DNA of 64,000 nucleotides from G963665925 sp050596425 (GTDB lineage: Bacteria > Bacillota > Clostridia > Peptostreptococcales > Acidaminobacteraceae), in assembly GCF_050596425.1 (NCBI RefSeq), contig NZ_CP192292.1, positions 4,154,001 through 4,218,000 on the forward strand, written 5' to 3'. Position 1 is the first letter of the stretch. Each line of letters starts with the position of its first letter. The notes below the pieces were generated by a model that saw only the letters and a list, made by a program, of their open reading frames with translations, was not told the origin of the DNA and searched no databases. Made by a program: the position numbers and the translations under genes. Below, one piece after another: positions 42,451 through 51,678 of this stretch.

Positions 42451-43379
42451 TCTATCCAAGTATCGAGTAAATCCAATTGCCCTTCAACAGCAAACTCACC
42501 CATGCTGGCTGGAATAAGAACACTTTCACCTTTTCTTAATGTGTCTGTATGTTTCTCAGAAAATATCTTTCCACTGCCATCTACACATGTCAAAATTCTA
42601 AAACTATTTGGATTACTTTTAGATTTATAACGGTCTGTTATATACAGCTTATCGATGTTGAAGAATGCACTTCTAACGAAATTGATTTTTAAAGTATCCT
42701 CATCAAAATACGTCTCACCAATCGTCCTTCGCCCTACTTTGCTAAAGTTAATCACATCTAGAGCCTGTTCAACATGCAGATCCCGACCCCTACCATAGTC
42801 ATACACTCTATAAGTTATATCTGAACTTTGTTGGATTTCTATCAAAGTTATACCGCTTCCAATGGCATGAACTAAACCTGACTCAACAAAGTATAGCTCG
42901 CCTGATGCTACAGGTATCTTGTTCATTTTGTCTAGCAGCACACCGGATTTTATAGAATCATTAAATTCATCTCTAGAGCAATCTTTCATACCTAAAATTA
43001 TATGTGCATCTTGATCAGCGTCTAATATATACCAAGCTTCTGTTTTCCCAAGAGAATTTTCATTCCTTAATGCATAAATATCATCTGGATGTACTTGAAC
43101 TGAAAGATTATCTGCTGCGCTGATCATTTTTACTAGTAGTGGGAAGTTACCTTCGCTACAAACTTTTCCAACCAAACTTTCTTTTTTCTCCAATATAAGT
43201 TTTTTGAAATCTTGACCACGCATATAACCATTTTTAATGTTTGACACACCAACAGGGTGGGTTGAAATATCCCATGATTCACCGATTAAGCCTTCGGGAA
43301 TATTGCTTTTATAATCCTTAAGAGATTGTCCACCCCAAACTTTGTCTAGGTAAATAGATTCAAATTTAAATGGATACAT
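42447..43379 (-). CDS. manA: Mannose-6-phosphate isomerase, class I
   Basis: 310 residues, typical of the short Firmicute form. It interconverts fructose-6-phosphate and mannose-6-phosphate with zinc. Motifs are KVWGGQSLKDY, the metal ligands in VQVHPDD, LGKTEAWYIL, and the VHAIGSG segment. It feeds GDP-mannose synthesis with manC. The ATG at 43379 follows AAAGGGTG, 117 bases after the flippase gene. It ends head-on with a small plus-strand gene with no terminator between them. Confidence 0.95.
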   Translation of the reverse strand: MYPFKFESIYLDKVWGGQSLKDYKSNIPEGLIGESWDISTHPVGVSNIKNGYMRGQDFKKLILEKKESLVGKVCSEGNFPLLVKMISAADNLSVQVHPDDIYALRNENSLGKTEAWYILDADQDAHIILGMKDCSRDEFNDSIKSGVLLDKMNKIPVASGELYFVESGLVHAIGSGITLIEIQQSSDITYRVYDYGRGRDLHVEQALDVINFSKVGRRTIGETYFDEDTLKINFVRSAFFNIDKLYITDRYKSKSNPNSFRILTCVDGSGKIFSEKHTDTLRKGESVLIPASMGEFAVEGQLDLLDTWID

Positions 43380-43496
43380 ATCGTCACCCTTTCTGCTTTT
43401 TCATAATTCTGTCATAAAAGAAAAGCAGCATTGAGATCTTGACATGTATCCCCGTCAACTAGAGCTAAACATCCAGACTACTGAATTTATAATTAT

Positions 43497-45038
43497 CTAA
43501 ATTTGATTTCTAATCCATATCCGATTTCCATTTCTTATACACTCCTTGTAGTACTTCATTATTTCATTTCTATAAAAATATGTAATGCAACACAAATAGC
43601 ATGCAAAGAACATAACGCCATCTATTATAAATCGAAAAATCATGTTGTCAGCACTATTTCTATTAGAAATTAACACCAAACATGAAATCACCATTGATAT
43701 TATATACTTTCCTACACGATTAATTACAAGAATAAAATCAAGGTTAGTTTCGTTCAACTTTGTCAAATATTTGAATAGTACAAAATTGGTAAAATAAGAT
43801 GCAGTGATTGTTGCGACTGCTATACCATTTACGCCAAAAAGTCGAATGAGTGTTAAATTAAGTGTTATGTTGATCAAAACACCAAATGTATTTATAAACA
43901 TCGGCACTTTATACTCACCTATACTATAGTACATCTTTATTAACAAATCTCTAAAGCCTATTGCAGCAAATCCCATAGCATAAATACCAAATACAGTACT
44001 TGTAGTTGTCAACACCTCGCTACTCAATTTGCCGCTTCCGAACAATATTGTGATAATCTCTTTTCTCATAATACACGAAAAAACTGAAATAGGTATTAAT
44101 ACCAACATCAATAAACTCATTGAAGAAATAGTTAACCTATTGAAATCATGTTCATTTTTTTGAGCAATATAGTTAGATAGTTTAGGAAAAATAATTGAGG
44201 AAACTGCAACTCCAAAAATCGCAAGTATCAACTCATTGAATTTTGATGCATAATTCAGTATTGATACATATCCATTTCCTAATGTGCTTGCAAGAGTCCT
44301 ATCAATCATCAAATTAATTTGTGTAAGTGATAGTCCTAGAAACACAGGAACAACATTCTTCAATAACATTTTAACATCATATGAAAACTTGAAATCCAAT
44401 CCGAAGGGATAGTTCAAATATACGAGAAATGGTATCTGTATAATCACCTGAGATACCCATGCAATAAGACTTCCAACTGCAAGTATTTTCACTCCATAAT
44501 GAGAAGATAGTATAATCGCAATAATTACAATTACATTCTTTGGAATACTTACTATTGATGTTAAATGACCATATTCTTTAACCTGTAAATATCCATTTAA
44601 CAATCCCGAAACACAAATAAAAGTAATTGTTGGTATTAAAAAGTATGTCAAATAGCAAGTTAACTCAAATGTAGATTCATCAAATCCAATCGCAAAGAGC
44701 TTTACTAATCTTTCTACATTACATTCTAGTATAACTGTAGCAATTAGTGAAAAAGTAACCACTATTGTCATTACTCTTCTTACAAATTTCTCACTTTCAT
44801 ATTGCCCTTTTTCAGTGTTAATTCTAGAATATATTGGGATAAAAGAATTGCATACAGCTACACCAAATGCGTAAAACAGCACATACGGTATATTAAAGCT
44901 AATAATAAATGCATCACTAACTTTATCAGCACCATACACATTTGCTAGTACAAGTTCTCTGATAAATCCACTGAATTTACCAAATACCAAGAATATTGCT
45001 AACAACACAAACTGCATACCAATTTTCCTAGATTTCAT
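43497..45038 (-). CDS. MurJ/MviN family lipid-linked oligosaccharide flippase
   Basis: 513 residues with about 14 membrane helices, full length for the MOP superfamily. The N-terminus, FGKFSGFIRELVLANVYGAD, is the MurJ-type signature. Context in a polysaccharide operon without another Wzx suggests it flips the undecaprenyl-linked repeat unit; a true MurJ role in wall synthesis is the alternative. The ATG at 45038 follows GGAG, four bases after the stop of the FrhB-like gene. Codons are markedly AT-rich. Confidence 0.85.
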   Translation of the reverse strand: MKSRKIGMQFVLLAIFLVFGKFSGFIRELVLANVYGADKVSDAFIISFNIPYVLFYAFGVAVCNSFIPIYSRINTEKGQYESEKFVRRVMTIVVTFSLIATVILECNVERLVKLFAIGFDESTFELTCYLTYFLIPTITFICVSGLLNGYLQVKEYGHLTSIVSIPKNVIVIIAIILSSHYGVKILAVGSLIAWVSQVIIQIPFLVYLNYPFGLDFKFSYDVKMLLKNVVPVFLGLSLTQINLMIDRTLASTLGNGYVSILNYASKFNELILAIFGVAVSSIIFPKLSNYIAQKNEHDFNRLTISSMSLLMLVLIPISVFSCIMRKEIITILFGSGKLSSEVLTTTSTVFGIYAMGFAAIGFRDLLIKMYYSIGEYKVPMFINTFGVLINITLNLTLIRLFGVNGIAVATITASYFTNFVLFKYLTKLNETNLDFILVINRVGKYIISMVISCLVLISNRNSADNMIFRFIIDGVMFFACYLCCITYFYRNEIMKYYKECIRNGNRIWIRNQI

Positions 45039-45042
45039 TTAA

Positions 45043-46281
45043 TTAATCTCCATAAGCTTGAAACTCAGTATCTAGTTTAATTAACACTTTCTTTGTAAAA
45101 TTAACACACTTCATTGACACTTTTATTATTGAATCAGGACAATTCATAATAAACTTTCTGCCTTTTTTTCGTCTGACAAGCTCATAATTAAACATGTATA
45201 TTCCTCTAAAACAAGCTCTTATTAATCTAATTCTCAGCTTTTCACTTCTAATACTAGAAAAGTACTTTAAATATATATTCCCTTTTGTAGAGGAGAATAA
45301 TAGTCTACTGCTTGATGTTTCTATAGTTATTTGTCTATTCTTAGACAATTTCCTTAATATGAGGTTTCCTTCTTCACTCATCGCTAATATTAGATTGGCA
45401 CCTTTTCCACAATAATCTTTATGAGATTTGAGTTCCCATGCATCTCCAAGTACTATATCTGCACCTTCAGCAAAAAAATTTCTACATTTTATACATGATT
45501 TAACCGAATACAGATAATTGTTAAAATATGTTGACCAATAATCTTTATTAATGATCTCGTCACCGTCAACTTTGCTATCCAGTAACGATACTCCCCATCC
45601 CTCTTCTCTAAACTGAAGATTCTGTAAGCCAAACGTCTTATTATTTTTTTTAATTATGTCCTTGATTCCATCATAAGTTGGTATATGCCCGCACATCAAA
45701 CCAACTGTCAAAACTATTGATTCATTAACTTTTTTGTTAATTTTACTTATCTCTTTTAATCCAACTATATGACAAGGCAAACCAACATAAACGTATCGCT
45801 TACCTTCCTCTAATTCATCCAAAATCGTATTTACAGGTATTGAGCAATATTTAGACTTACTTGATTTCATCAACTCTGCAACCGAATAGATAATTTTAGG
45901 ATAACCAACCATATGTTCAGTATCAAAGTAGCTAACTATTGCACCATCTACAATATTTTGCTCCATAAGTGCCTTAATTACAGTGGTGCATATTCCACCA
46001 GAACTCGATTTCATTCTTATTTCAGAATCATTGCTGTAACCAACATAAATATCAGAGTTAAAGTATTTATCTAGTGGTTTAAAGCTTAATTCTTCAAAAT
46101 TCCATTTATAGTTCGGACAAACATCTAAACATCTTCCACAGTTTATACAATCTTCTTCGCAAACAAGTGGTCTATGAATATCAGTCACTTGCATATCTAT
46201 GATTTTTGGGGGACACGCAATAACACACGAACCACAACCAGAGCACATATCCATATTCTGAACCACTTGGATATTATTCAT
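45043..46281 (-). CDS. FrhB-like iron-sulfur protein of polysaccharide loci
   Basis: 412 residues. Two 4Fe-4S motifs lie at the N-terminus: CSGCGSCVIACP near 13-24 and CINCGRCLDVCP near 41-52. The F420 hydrogenase beta-subunit N- and C-terminal domains follow, with KSSSGGICTTVIKAL, YVGLPCHIVGLKEI and GDAWELKSH with nearby Cys. Proteins of this type occur beside polysaccharide pyruvyl transferases, and their redox role there is not settled. Its start overlaps the pyruvyl transferase stop by one base. Confidence 0.85.
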   Translation of the reverse strand: MNNIQVVQNMDMCSGCGSCVIACPPKIIDMQVTDIHRPLVCEEDCINCGRCLDVCPNYKWNFEELSFKPLDKYFNSDIYVGYSNDSEIRMKSSSGGICTTVIKALMEQNIVDGAIVSYFDTEHMVGYPKIIYSVAELMKSSKSKYCSIPVNTILDELEEGKRYVYVGLPCHIVGLKEISKINKKVNESIVLTVGLMCGHIPTYDGIKDIIKKNNKTFGLQNLQFREEGWGVSLLDSKVDGDEIINKDYWSTYFNNYLYSVKSCIKCRNFFAEGADIVLGDAWELKSHKDYCGKGANLILAMSEEGNLILRKLSKNRQITIETSSSRLLFSSTKGNIYLKYFSSIRSEKLRIRLIRACFRGIYMFNYELVRRKKGRKFIMNCPDSIIKVSMKCVNFTKKVLIKLDTEFQAYGD

Positions 46282-47537
46282 TACGCCCCCATCTTTCTAC
46301 TTACAAGTTCGATATTCTCTTTTGCCAATTCTCTCTGAATATTCGAATGCTTCGTAATATTCTCGCTGACTGCATTTCGTTGAGAATCAATATGCTCAAA
46401 CTTTTCGTAAGCCATATTTGTTATTTGTTCGAAATTACTTTCAGTTATATCTAGTACATAATCTGATTGATTAAGTCTCTCGCCAACCAGTGACTTAAAC
46501 TTAACACCTTTTGAAATACATATTGTTGGAACTCCTTGTGATAAGCCTGCTATTGCTGCGTGCATTCTACTGGAAATCAGAATATCACATTTACCTATTA
46601 TCCACTTTAGTCTTTTTGAATGATAGTTTTCTTTCAAAAAGTAAACTTTATCGCTATATTTGCTAAGTCTCTCAAAAATTATTGCGGCAGTCTCCCTATC
46701 ATCCTGATCAGGACGTATAACATGAGGTATTAATACTATGTTATAGTCATTCTCCAAAATTATTTTTTCTAACAACTTTTCAAAGCAGTCAAGAAAATCT
46801 ACTCCTTCATTCCCAGAAATCTGATCTCCCCACTTTTTCATTAAATTACTAATTGAAACAGCAAGAGTTTTGGTTTTCGAACTCAAGAGTATTTTTTCAA
46901 GATCTTCGTCAACTTTAGCAATCTCTGGGTTCTGCAAAAACGCTAAATCAGCTAAGTTCTGAATTTCAGTTTCTATTCCAATTTCATGAAGATAATTATA
47001 TGTGAAGTTCTCTCTAGCAGAGATTACACTTTGTCTATCTAATGCTCTCTTGATAAGCCATTTTCCTAAGTTTGTATGAAATGGACCAATTGTTTGGGCC
47101 ATTACTATAGTACGTATCCCTAATCTTGAACCAAGATTTAATGGAAGCAATCTTCGAATCAATGGGAGAAGACCATAATCCTCTGTTAAACTATCTCCAT
47201 TAATATCAATAATCAAATCATACTTCAAGAAAAACTCTTTTACTTTTTTAGGGATCATACCACCAAACTCAAGTAATAGTTGAGTACTTTCTTTTAAATA
47301 ACTTGGTTTTGAATAAGTTCCTTTACTAACATCTTTTGAACTCGTCCAAGGAAACATCACAACACTTAAGTTGGGATATTCCTCATACATTTTCTTGTCG
47401 TCTAAATAAAACTTAGATGATAAAAGATCAATATCAAACTCTAGACCTTTCTCTTTAAGTCCATCATATAACCCCATAACCATACCCATACATCCCTTGT
47501 TGAATATTAGAGGTTCACCAGTTATAAGAATTTTCAT
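46281..47537 (-). CDS. Polysaccharide pyruvyl transferase
   Basis: 418 residues. The PS_pyruv_trans family (WcaK/CsaB-like) transfers pyruvate from phosphoenolpyruvate to a sugar as a ketal. Visible are the N-terminal ITGEPLIFNKGCMGMVMGL, the DINGDSLTEDYG block, TIVMAQTIGPFHT, VISARENFTYNYL, ILISSRMHAAIAGLSQG and the C-terminal HSNI region. Because SLH domains bind pyruvylated wall polymers, this enzyme may prepare the anchor for the SLH proteins encoded nearby. It may equally modify only the exopolysaccharide. The ATG at 47537 follows AAGGAG, two bases after the WecG-like gene. Confidence 0.88.
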   Translation of the reverse strand: MKILITGEPLIFNKGCMGMVMGLYDGLKEKGLEFDIDLLSSKFYLDDKKMYEEYPNLSVVMFPWTSSKDVSKGTYSKPSYLKESTQLLLEFGGMIPKKVKEFFLKYDLIIDINGDSLTEDYGLLPLIRRLLPLNLGSRLGIRTIVMAQTIGPFHTNLGKWLIKRALDRQSVISARENFTYNYLHEIGIETEIQNLADLAFLQNPEIAKVDEDLEKILLSSKTKTLAVSISNLMKKWGDQISGNEGVDFLDCFEKLLEKIILENDYNIVLIPHVIRPDQDDRETAAIIFERLSKYSDKVYFLKENYHSKRLKWIIGKCDILISSRMHAAIAGLSQGVPTICISKGVKFKSLVGERLNQSDYVLDITESNFEQITNMAYEKFEHIDSQRNAVSENITKHSNIQRELAKENIELVSRKMGA

Positions 47538-47539
47538 TT

Positions 47540-48286
47540 CTACTTCTCCTTTTTAATCAATTCCGTAATTAGTATAGGTAAAAAACTTGCTCCTGTAACA
47601 ATATAGCGATTAAACATTCTTTTGGGATTAGATAATAATCGATGTAACCATTCAAAACCAATCTTTTGAATATACGCTGGTGCACGTCGCTGAACTCCAG
47701 CCACAAAATCTATAGATGCTCCAACTCCTATATTAATTTGAGTATTTAACTTTTGAATATTTTTACTAATCCATTCTTCTTGCAATGGTGAACCCAAAGC
47801 CACTAGAAGGCAATTTGCTCCACTTGAGTTGATTTTATCTATTATTTTTTCTGAATCAACTTCAGATAATACTTCAGTTCGTGAAGGAGAATATGTCCCA
47901 ACAACATTTGCATTCTCATATGTTGCATGTGCTAAAGCCTTTGCTTTTTCAGCAACCCCTGGTGCTGCCCCTAATAAGTACACATTAAAACTGTTACAGT
48001 TATTCTTCAGAAGTTCTATTGTTAAATCTGCACCCGTTACACGTTCTTTTATGCCACCTTTTTTTAACTTTGATGTTACAACAATTGGCATACCGTCCGG
48101 AGTTATGATGTGCGCAGAATCCATGACTTTTCTGAACTCTACATCTCGCTTAGATCTTATAATATGATCAACGTTTACAGTATGAATGAATAACTTCTTA
48201 TCAGTACTCAAAACGTTTCTGAATTCCATTATAATCTTGTCTTCACTCATATTTGAAAACGTTATGTCAAATAATTTAGTATTCAT
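47540..48286 (-). CDS. WecG/TagA/CpsF family glycosyltransferase
   Basis: 248 residues, full length. It adds N-acetylmannosamine or a related sugar to an undecaprenyl-linked acceptor at the membrane face. Motifs are TVNVDHIIRSKRD, ITPDGMPIVV, RVTGADLTIEL, VYLLGAAPGVAEKA, LLVALGSPLQEEWI, and GVGASIDFVAGVQRRAP followed by GFEWLHRLLSNPKR. The ATG at 48286 follows GGAG. It lies four bases after the polymerase stop. Confidence 0.93.
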   Translation of the reverse strand: MNTKLFDITFSNMSEDKIIMEFRNVLSTDKKLFIHTVNVDHIIRSKRDVEFRKVMDSAHIITPDGMPIVVTSKLKKGGIKERVTGADLTIELLKNNCNSFNVYLLGAAPGVAEKAKALAHATYENANVVGTYSPSRTEVLSEVDSEKIIDKINSSGANCLLVALGSPLQEEWISKNIQKLNTQINIGVGASIDFVAGVQRRAPAYIQKIGFEWLHRLLSNPKRMFNRYIVTGASFLPILITELIKKEK

Positions 48287-48290
48287 CTTG

Positions 48291-49751
48291 TTACGTTTCT
48301 CCTATGCATAAACTTTTCTCATAAATAAATCCTATAACTATGAATATTATACTGCTAGCATGTGGGCTCATTGCGTTTTCCTGAAAAAGCATCACAGTGA
48401 AAATTGCTACACTTAATCCTACTCCCATTAATCCTTTACTAGATTCTTTTTTTACTGCTGAAATGAACATTCTATTAGAAATACCATAAAAAAAGAATAT
48501 ATATAGCAACAAACCAGGAACTCCTAATTGATATGCAATTGTCCCAGTTGCGCTCTCACCACCAGATTTCAACCATTCTGCCCTACTACTCACCAGCCCA
48601 CTTATTCTAGCAAAATTTCCACCTACCCCCAACCCATTCCCTACCGGATGCTCAACTAAATTCGATGGTATAGAAAGCAATCCAATAAAATGAGGTAACG
48701 CGGAATCTTTAATAAAATTAAAACTTAATAACACAACTGCAAGAAGTATAACAAAACACTTTAAGAGTAGCTTATTAAAGTTATTCTCATTGGAATAGCT
48801 CACATACATAATCAAACCTAGAGAAAGGAAAAAAATCAACAACCCGCCTTTTCCTAAAGTACAACACGCACCAAACAACAGCAATGTACTTAGGAACTTA
48901 TGTTTCTCTGTTATAAATGACCACAATAGCGGTACACTTAAAAAATAACTCAAATTCACAGGTTCCATGTATATAGAGACCATTCTTCTATAAAATACTC
49001 CACCAAGTTTTGAAAACCACATCAGAGGTACACCATTTCTAAGTAAATGCTCGTACCTTGACAAAGTCTTCGCAATATACACTCTTTTTAAATCAAACAA
49101 ACCATTGAACCACATTTCACTACTTATGAATGTAACTTCAACAAAACCAAATACTACAACCCCAACGGCTAATAGAAATAACCAATCCATTAGTCGCTTT
49201 GCCTCATTCCCGCCTAACCTTAACATCCTACCGATATAAAAATATATGAATACAAACGAAAAATTCCTCAAGTATGCAATACGATTGAATATTGGGGCAT
49301 TTGAGCGAAAGAAACTAACTATGATTACTCCAAGAATTCCCATAACAATGAAATCAATAGATCGCAAAGCTACTTTTCCATTATTACTTAAGATGAATCT
49401 AAGTGCTAACCCTCCAAAAATTATCACTGACAAAACTTCTTTATATAAGAGTAGCTTGCTCAGTTGATTATAGTCATAGCTTGATGAAACAATGGTTCCT
49501 AACCCTAACAAAAGATTTTGAGAACAAAGGAATAAAATATACAATTGCACGACACCTAAATCATCCTTAAATCCAAACAACATCAGGAATACTATAAAGA
49601 TAGTTGGTAATACTAGTGATATGTAAAAGGTTAATGTACTATCATAGCCCTGTACCAGAATGTATAACAGTGAAATTAGTGCATATGCTGCTACAGCAAC
49701 ACTGTATCTACTTTCCATAGAACTACGAGTAGTTATATATTCAAGATGCAT
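48291..49751 (-). CDS. O-antigen polymerase/ligase-like membrane protein (Wzy)
   Basis: 486 residues with 11-13 membrane helices. A central outer loop (about 210-290) and the GNGLGVGGNFARISG stretch resemble the PglL/Wzy ligase-polymerase family. In this context it is the likely polymerase of repeat units. The ATG at 49751 follows AGGAG and lies 11 bases inside the end of the sugar transferase gene. The sequence is AT-rich and divergent, as is usual for Wzy proteins. Confidence 0.8.
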   Translation of the reverse strand: MHLEYITTRSSMESRYSVAVAAYALISLLYILVQGYDSTLTFYISLVLPTIFIVFLMLFGFKDDLGVVQLYILFLCSQNLLLGLGTIVSSSYDYNQLSKLLLYKEVLSVIIFGGLALRFILSNNGKVALRSIDFIVMGILGVIIVSFFRSNAPIFNRIAYLRNFSFVFIYFYIGRMLRLGGNEAKRLMDWLFLLAVGVVVFGFVEVTFISSEMWFNGLFDLKRVYIAKTLSRYEHLLRNGVPLMWFSKLGGVFYRRMVSIYMEPVNLSYFLSVPLLWSFITEKHKFLSTLLLFGACCTLGKGGLLIFFLSLGLIMYVSYSNENNFNKLLLKCFVILLAVVLLSFNFIKDSALPHFIGLLSIPSNLVEHPVGNGLGVGGNFARISGLVSSRAEWLKSGGESATGTIAYQLGVPGLLLYIFFFYGISNRMFISAVKKESSKGLMGVGLSVAIFTVMLFQENAMSPHASSIIFIVIGFIYEKSLCIGET

Positions 49752-50403
49752 TATTATCTCCTAGGAAAACTTTGAAAGTCATTAGAATAAGCCTTATGTC
49801 CAACACCACATTCATATCCTCAATATACTTTAAATCCAACTCAACCCACTCATCAAAAGTCGTCTCATTACGACCACCAATTTGCCAGTAGCATGTAAGT
49901 CCACCTTTTACCTTTAGACGCTGCATCTGATACGCATCATACTGTTCAACTTCTCTAGGAAGTGGTGGTCTTGGACCAACAAAGCTCATGTCCCCTTTGA
50001 GGATGTTGATGAGCTGTGGTAATTCATCAATAGAAGTTTTTCTAATGAACTTTCCAACCTTAGTAATTCTAGGGTCATCCTTAATTTTGAATGCAGGTCC
50101 ATCTACTTCATTCAAGTGCATTAAGCTCTCTAAAAGTTCTTCTGCATTATGTACCATAGATCTGAACTTGTAAAATTTAAATATCTTTCCATTCTTTCCT
50201 ACACGCTCTTGCGCGAAAAGCACTGTGCCTTTTGGGTCTTCCCACTTAATCGCAATCGCTACGATTATGAAGAGTGGTGCTAGCAGAACAAGCCCCACTA
50301 TAACGCCACAAATATCAATGATTCTTTTCAGAAGTGGGTAAAACACAGTATGGTTTGACTTAATCCGCATGTCCTCTAAATATGCGTTATACATACTTTC
50401 CAT
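49741..50403 (-). CDS. Priming sugar transferase (undecaprenyl-phosphate)
   Basis: 220 residues, the short monotopic phosphoglycosyl transferase form with one N-terminal membrane segment (ICGVIVGLVLLAPLFIIVAI). The catalytic region has KWEDPKGTVLFAQERVG, FKFYKFRSM, the conserved KTSIDELPQLINILKGDM and FVGPRPPLPREV. It starts repeat-unit assembly by loading a sugar-1-phosphate on undecaprenyl phosphate. The ATG at 50403 follows GGGGG. Confidence 0.94.
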   Translation of the reverse strand: MESMYNAYLEDMRIKSNHTVFYPLLKRIIDICGVIVGLVLLAPLFIIVAIAIKWEDPKGTVLFAQERVGKNGKIFKFYKFRSMVHNAEELLESLMHLNEVDGPAFKIKDDPRITKVGKFIRKTSIDELPQLINILKGDMSFVGPRPPLPREVEQYDAYQMQRLKVKGGLTCYWQIGGRNETTFDEWVELDLKYIEDMNVVLDIRLILMTFKVFLGDNNAS

Positions 50404-50443
50404 TTCTTTTTCCCCCTATCAATGTACTTCACATCAATTTACC

Positions 50444-51331
50444 TTATAATGCATTTTGCCTATGTTCATGCACCACCGTTGTCATCTGTTCTAAGATTGA
50501 ATGCTTCATTTCCTCCCGCTTCAGTGCAAAATCTAGCGTTGCTTTGACATAACCTGTTTTTGACCCAATATCATACCTTTTGCCTTCAAAGTCCATGCCA
50601 TATACCATTTGATCTTTTGCAAGCATTGTAATGGCTTTGGTTAATGGCACATCCGATGGACTCTTTTCATATATGGCATCGATATAGTCAAAAATTTCTG
50701 GTCTAAGTACAAATCTGCCCACCACAGTGTTTTGTGATGGTGCTTCTTCTTTTTGTGGCTTTTCAAGAAGACCTTTAATTTCATGTATACCGTCTTCATT
50801 GAGTTCTGATTCGATCACACCATAATGTTCCACTTGGTCTTTTGTATTTTCTCGAATGGCCAATATAGAATGTTCTAAAGACTCGTAGGCTGTCATCATT
50901 TGCTTTATGCAAGGCGCATCCTTAGAATCTATGAGTTCATCTCCATATAAAACTGCAAATGGTTCACTGCCGACAAAGGCTCTTGCCATAAGTAAGGCAT
51001 GCCCAGACCCAAGGGGTCTTTTTTGTCGTATAAAGTGAATATTAGCCAGATTGGAAAGACTGAGTGTCGACTCTAGGAGTTCATCGTCATGTCTTTCTCT
51101 TAAGGTTGTTTCTATTTCCACAGCATGGTCAAAGTGGTCTTCAATCATGCTTTTATTTCTGCCTGTTATTATGAGTATTTCCTCAATGCCCGCTGCCACG
51201 ACTTCCTCAACGATGTATTGAATGACGGGCTTATCTACCACTGGCAGCATTTCTTTTGGTATGGCCCTAGTCGCGGGTAAAAAATGTGTTCCCAACCCTG
51301 CTGCCGTAATTATTGCTTTTTTGACTTTCAT
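50444..51331 (-). CDS. galU: UTP--glucose-1-phosphate uridylyltransferase
   Basis: 295 residues, standard length. It makes UDP-glucose. Motifs are AIITAAGLGTHFLPATRA (His in place of the usual Arg in the GLGTR loop), PKEMLPVVDKPVIQYIVEE, ILIITGRNKSMIEDHFD and the metal and sugar site VLYGDELID. The ATG at 51331 follows GGGATGG. First gene of the polysaccharide run, 40 bases before the sugar transferase. A GC-rich structured leader lies upstream. The GTH variant is worth noting but sits outside the catalytic core. Confidence 0.93.
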   Translation of the reverse strand: MKVKKAIITAAGLGTHFLPATRAIPKEMLPVVDKPVIQYIVEEVVAAGIEEILIITGRNKSMIEDHFDHAVEIETTLRERHDDELLESTLSLSNLANIHFIRQKRPLGSGHALLMARAFVGSEPFAVLYGDELIDSKDAPCIKQMMTAYESLEHSILAIRENTKDQVEHYGVIESELNEDGIHEIKGLLEKPQKEEAPSQNTVVGRFVLRPEIFDYIDAIYEKSPSDVPLTKAITMLAKDQMVYGMDFEGKRYDIGSKTGYVKATLDFALKREEMKHSILEQMTTVVHEHRQNAL

Positions 51332-51371
51332 GTCACACCATCCCTACTATGTCTAACCCTATACAACGCGA

Positions 51372-51477
51372 CCTGGTGCCGCATCCCCCACAAGACAGTG
51401 GAGAAGGCCGGGCAGCCTTCTCCGGGAATATGGGATGTGGATCGTGTCTTCGCAGACCATCCACAATGAATAGTATA
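51372..51477 (-). promoter_or_regulatory. Structured GC-rich leader of galU
   Basis: The minus strand has TATACT (51472-51477) as a -10 candidate. Then come three pairings: TGTGGAT / ATCCACA (51459-51465 with 51436-51442), CATCCC / GGGATG (51432-51437 with 51382-51387), and a 9-bp perfect hairpin GGAGAAGGC / GCCTTCTCC (51400-51423). The first two share bases and may exclude each other. GC content is far above the surroundings. I do not recognise a known RNA family. Confidence 0.5.
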
Positions 51478-51572
51478 GTCAAGTGACTAAAGTCCTTTTG
51501 TAATTTGTGTCGAGTAACCTGATTGTGTACCTGAGTATCCGAAAATCGGCTTTTTTGACCATAAAAGCATAT

Positions 51573-51603
51573 AAAAAACGAGCCCAACAAAAGTTGGACC
51601 CGC
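51573..51603 (-). terminator. Orphaned terminator, probably of the giant SLH gene
   Basis: The 10-bp stem CGGGTCCAAC / GTTGGGCTCG with loop TTTT is followed by six T on the minus strand. The only upstream minus-strand gene before the insertion is the giant SLH gene, so it probably ended that gene before the IS arrived. Confidence 0.75.
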
Positions 51604-51666
51604 TTTAACCTTACATATAAAATTACTTAGTTTCTTTCTTATGCTTCAACTCAACTTCAACACCTT

Positions 51667-51674
51667 CAAAGGAT
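51667..51674. repeat. Target-site duplication, left
   Basis: CAAAGGAT, identical to 53472-53479. The 8-bp length is that expected of IS66 elements. Confidence 0.9.
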
Positions 51675-51678
51675 GTAA

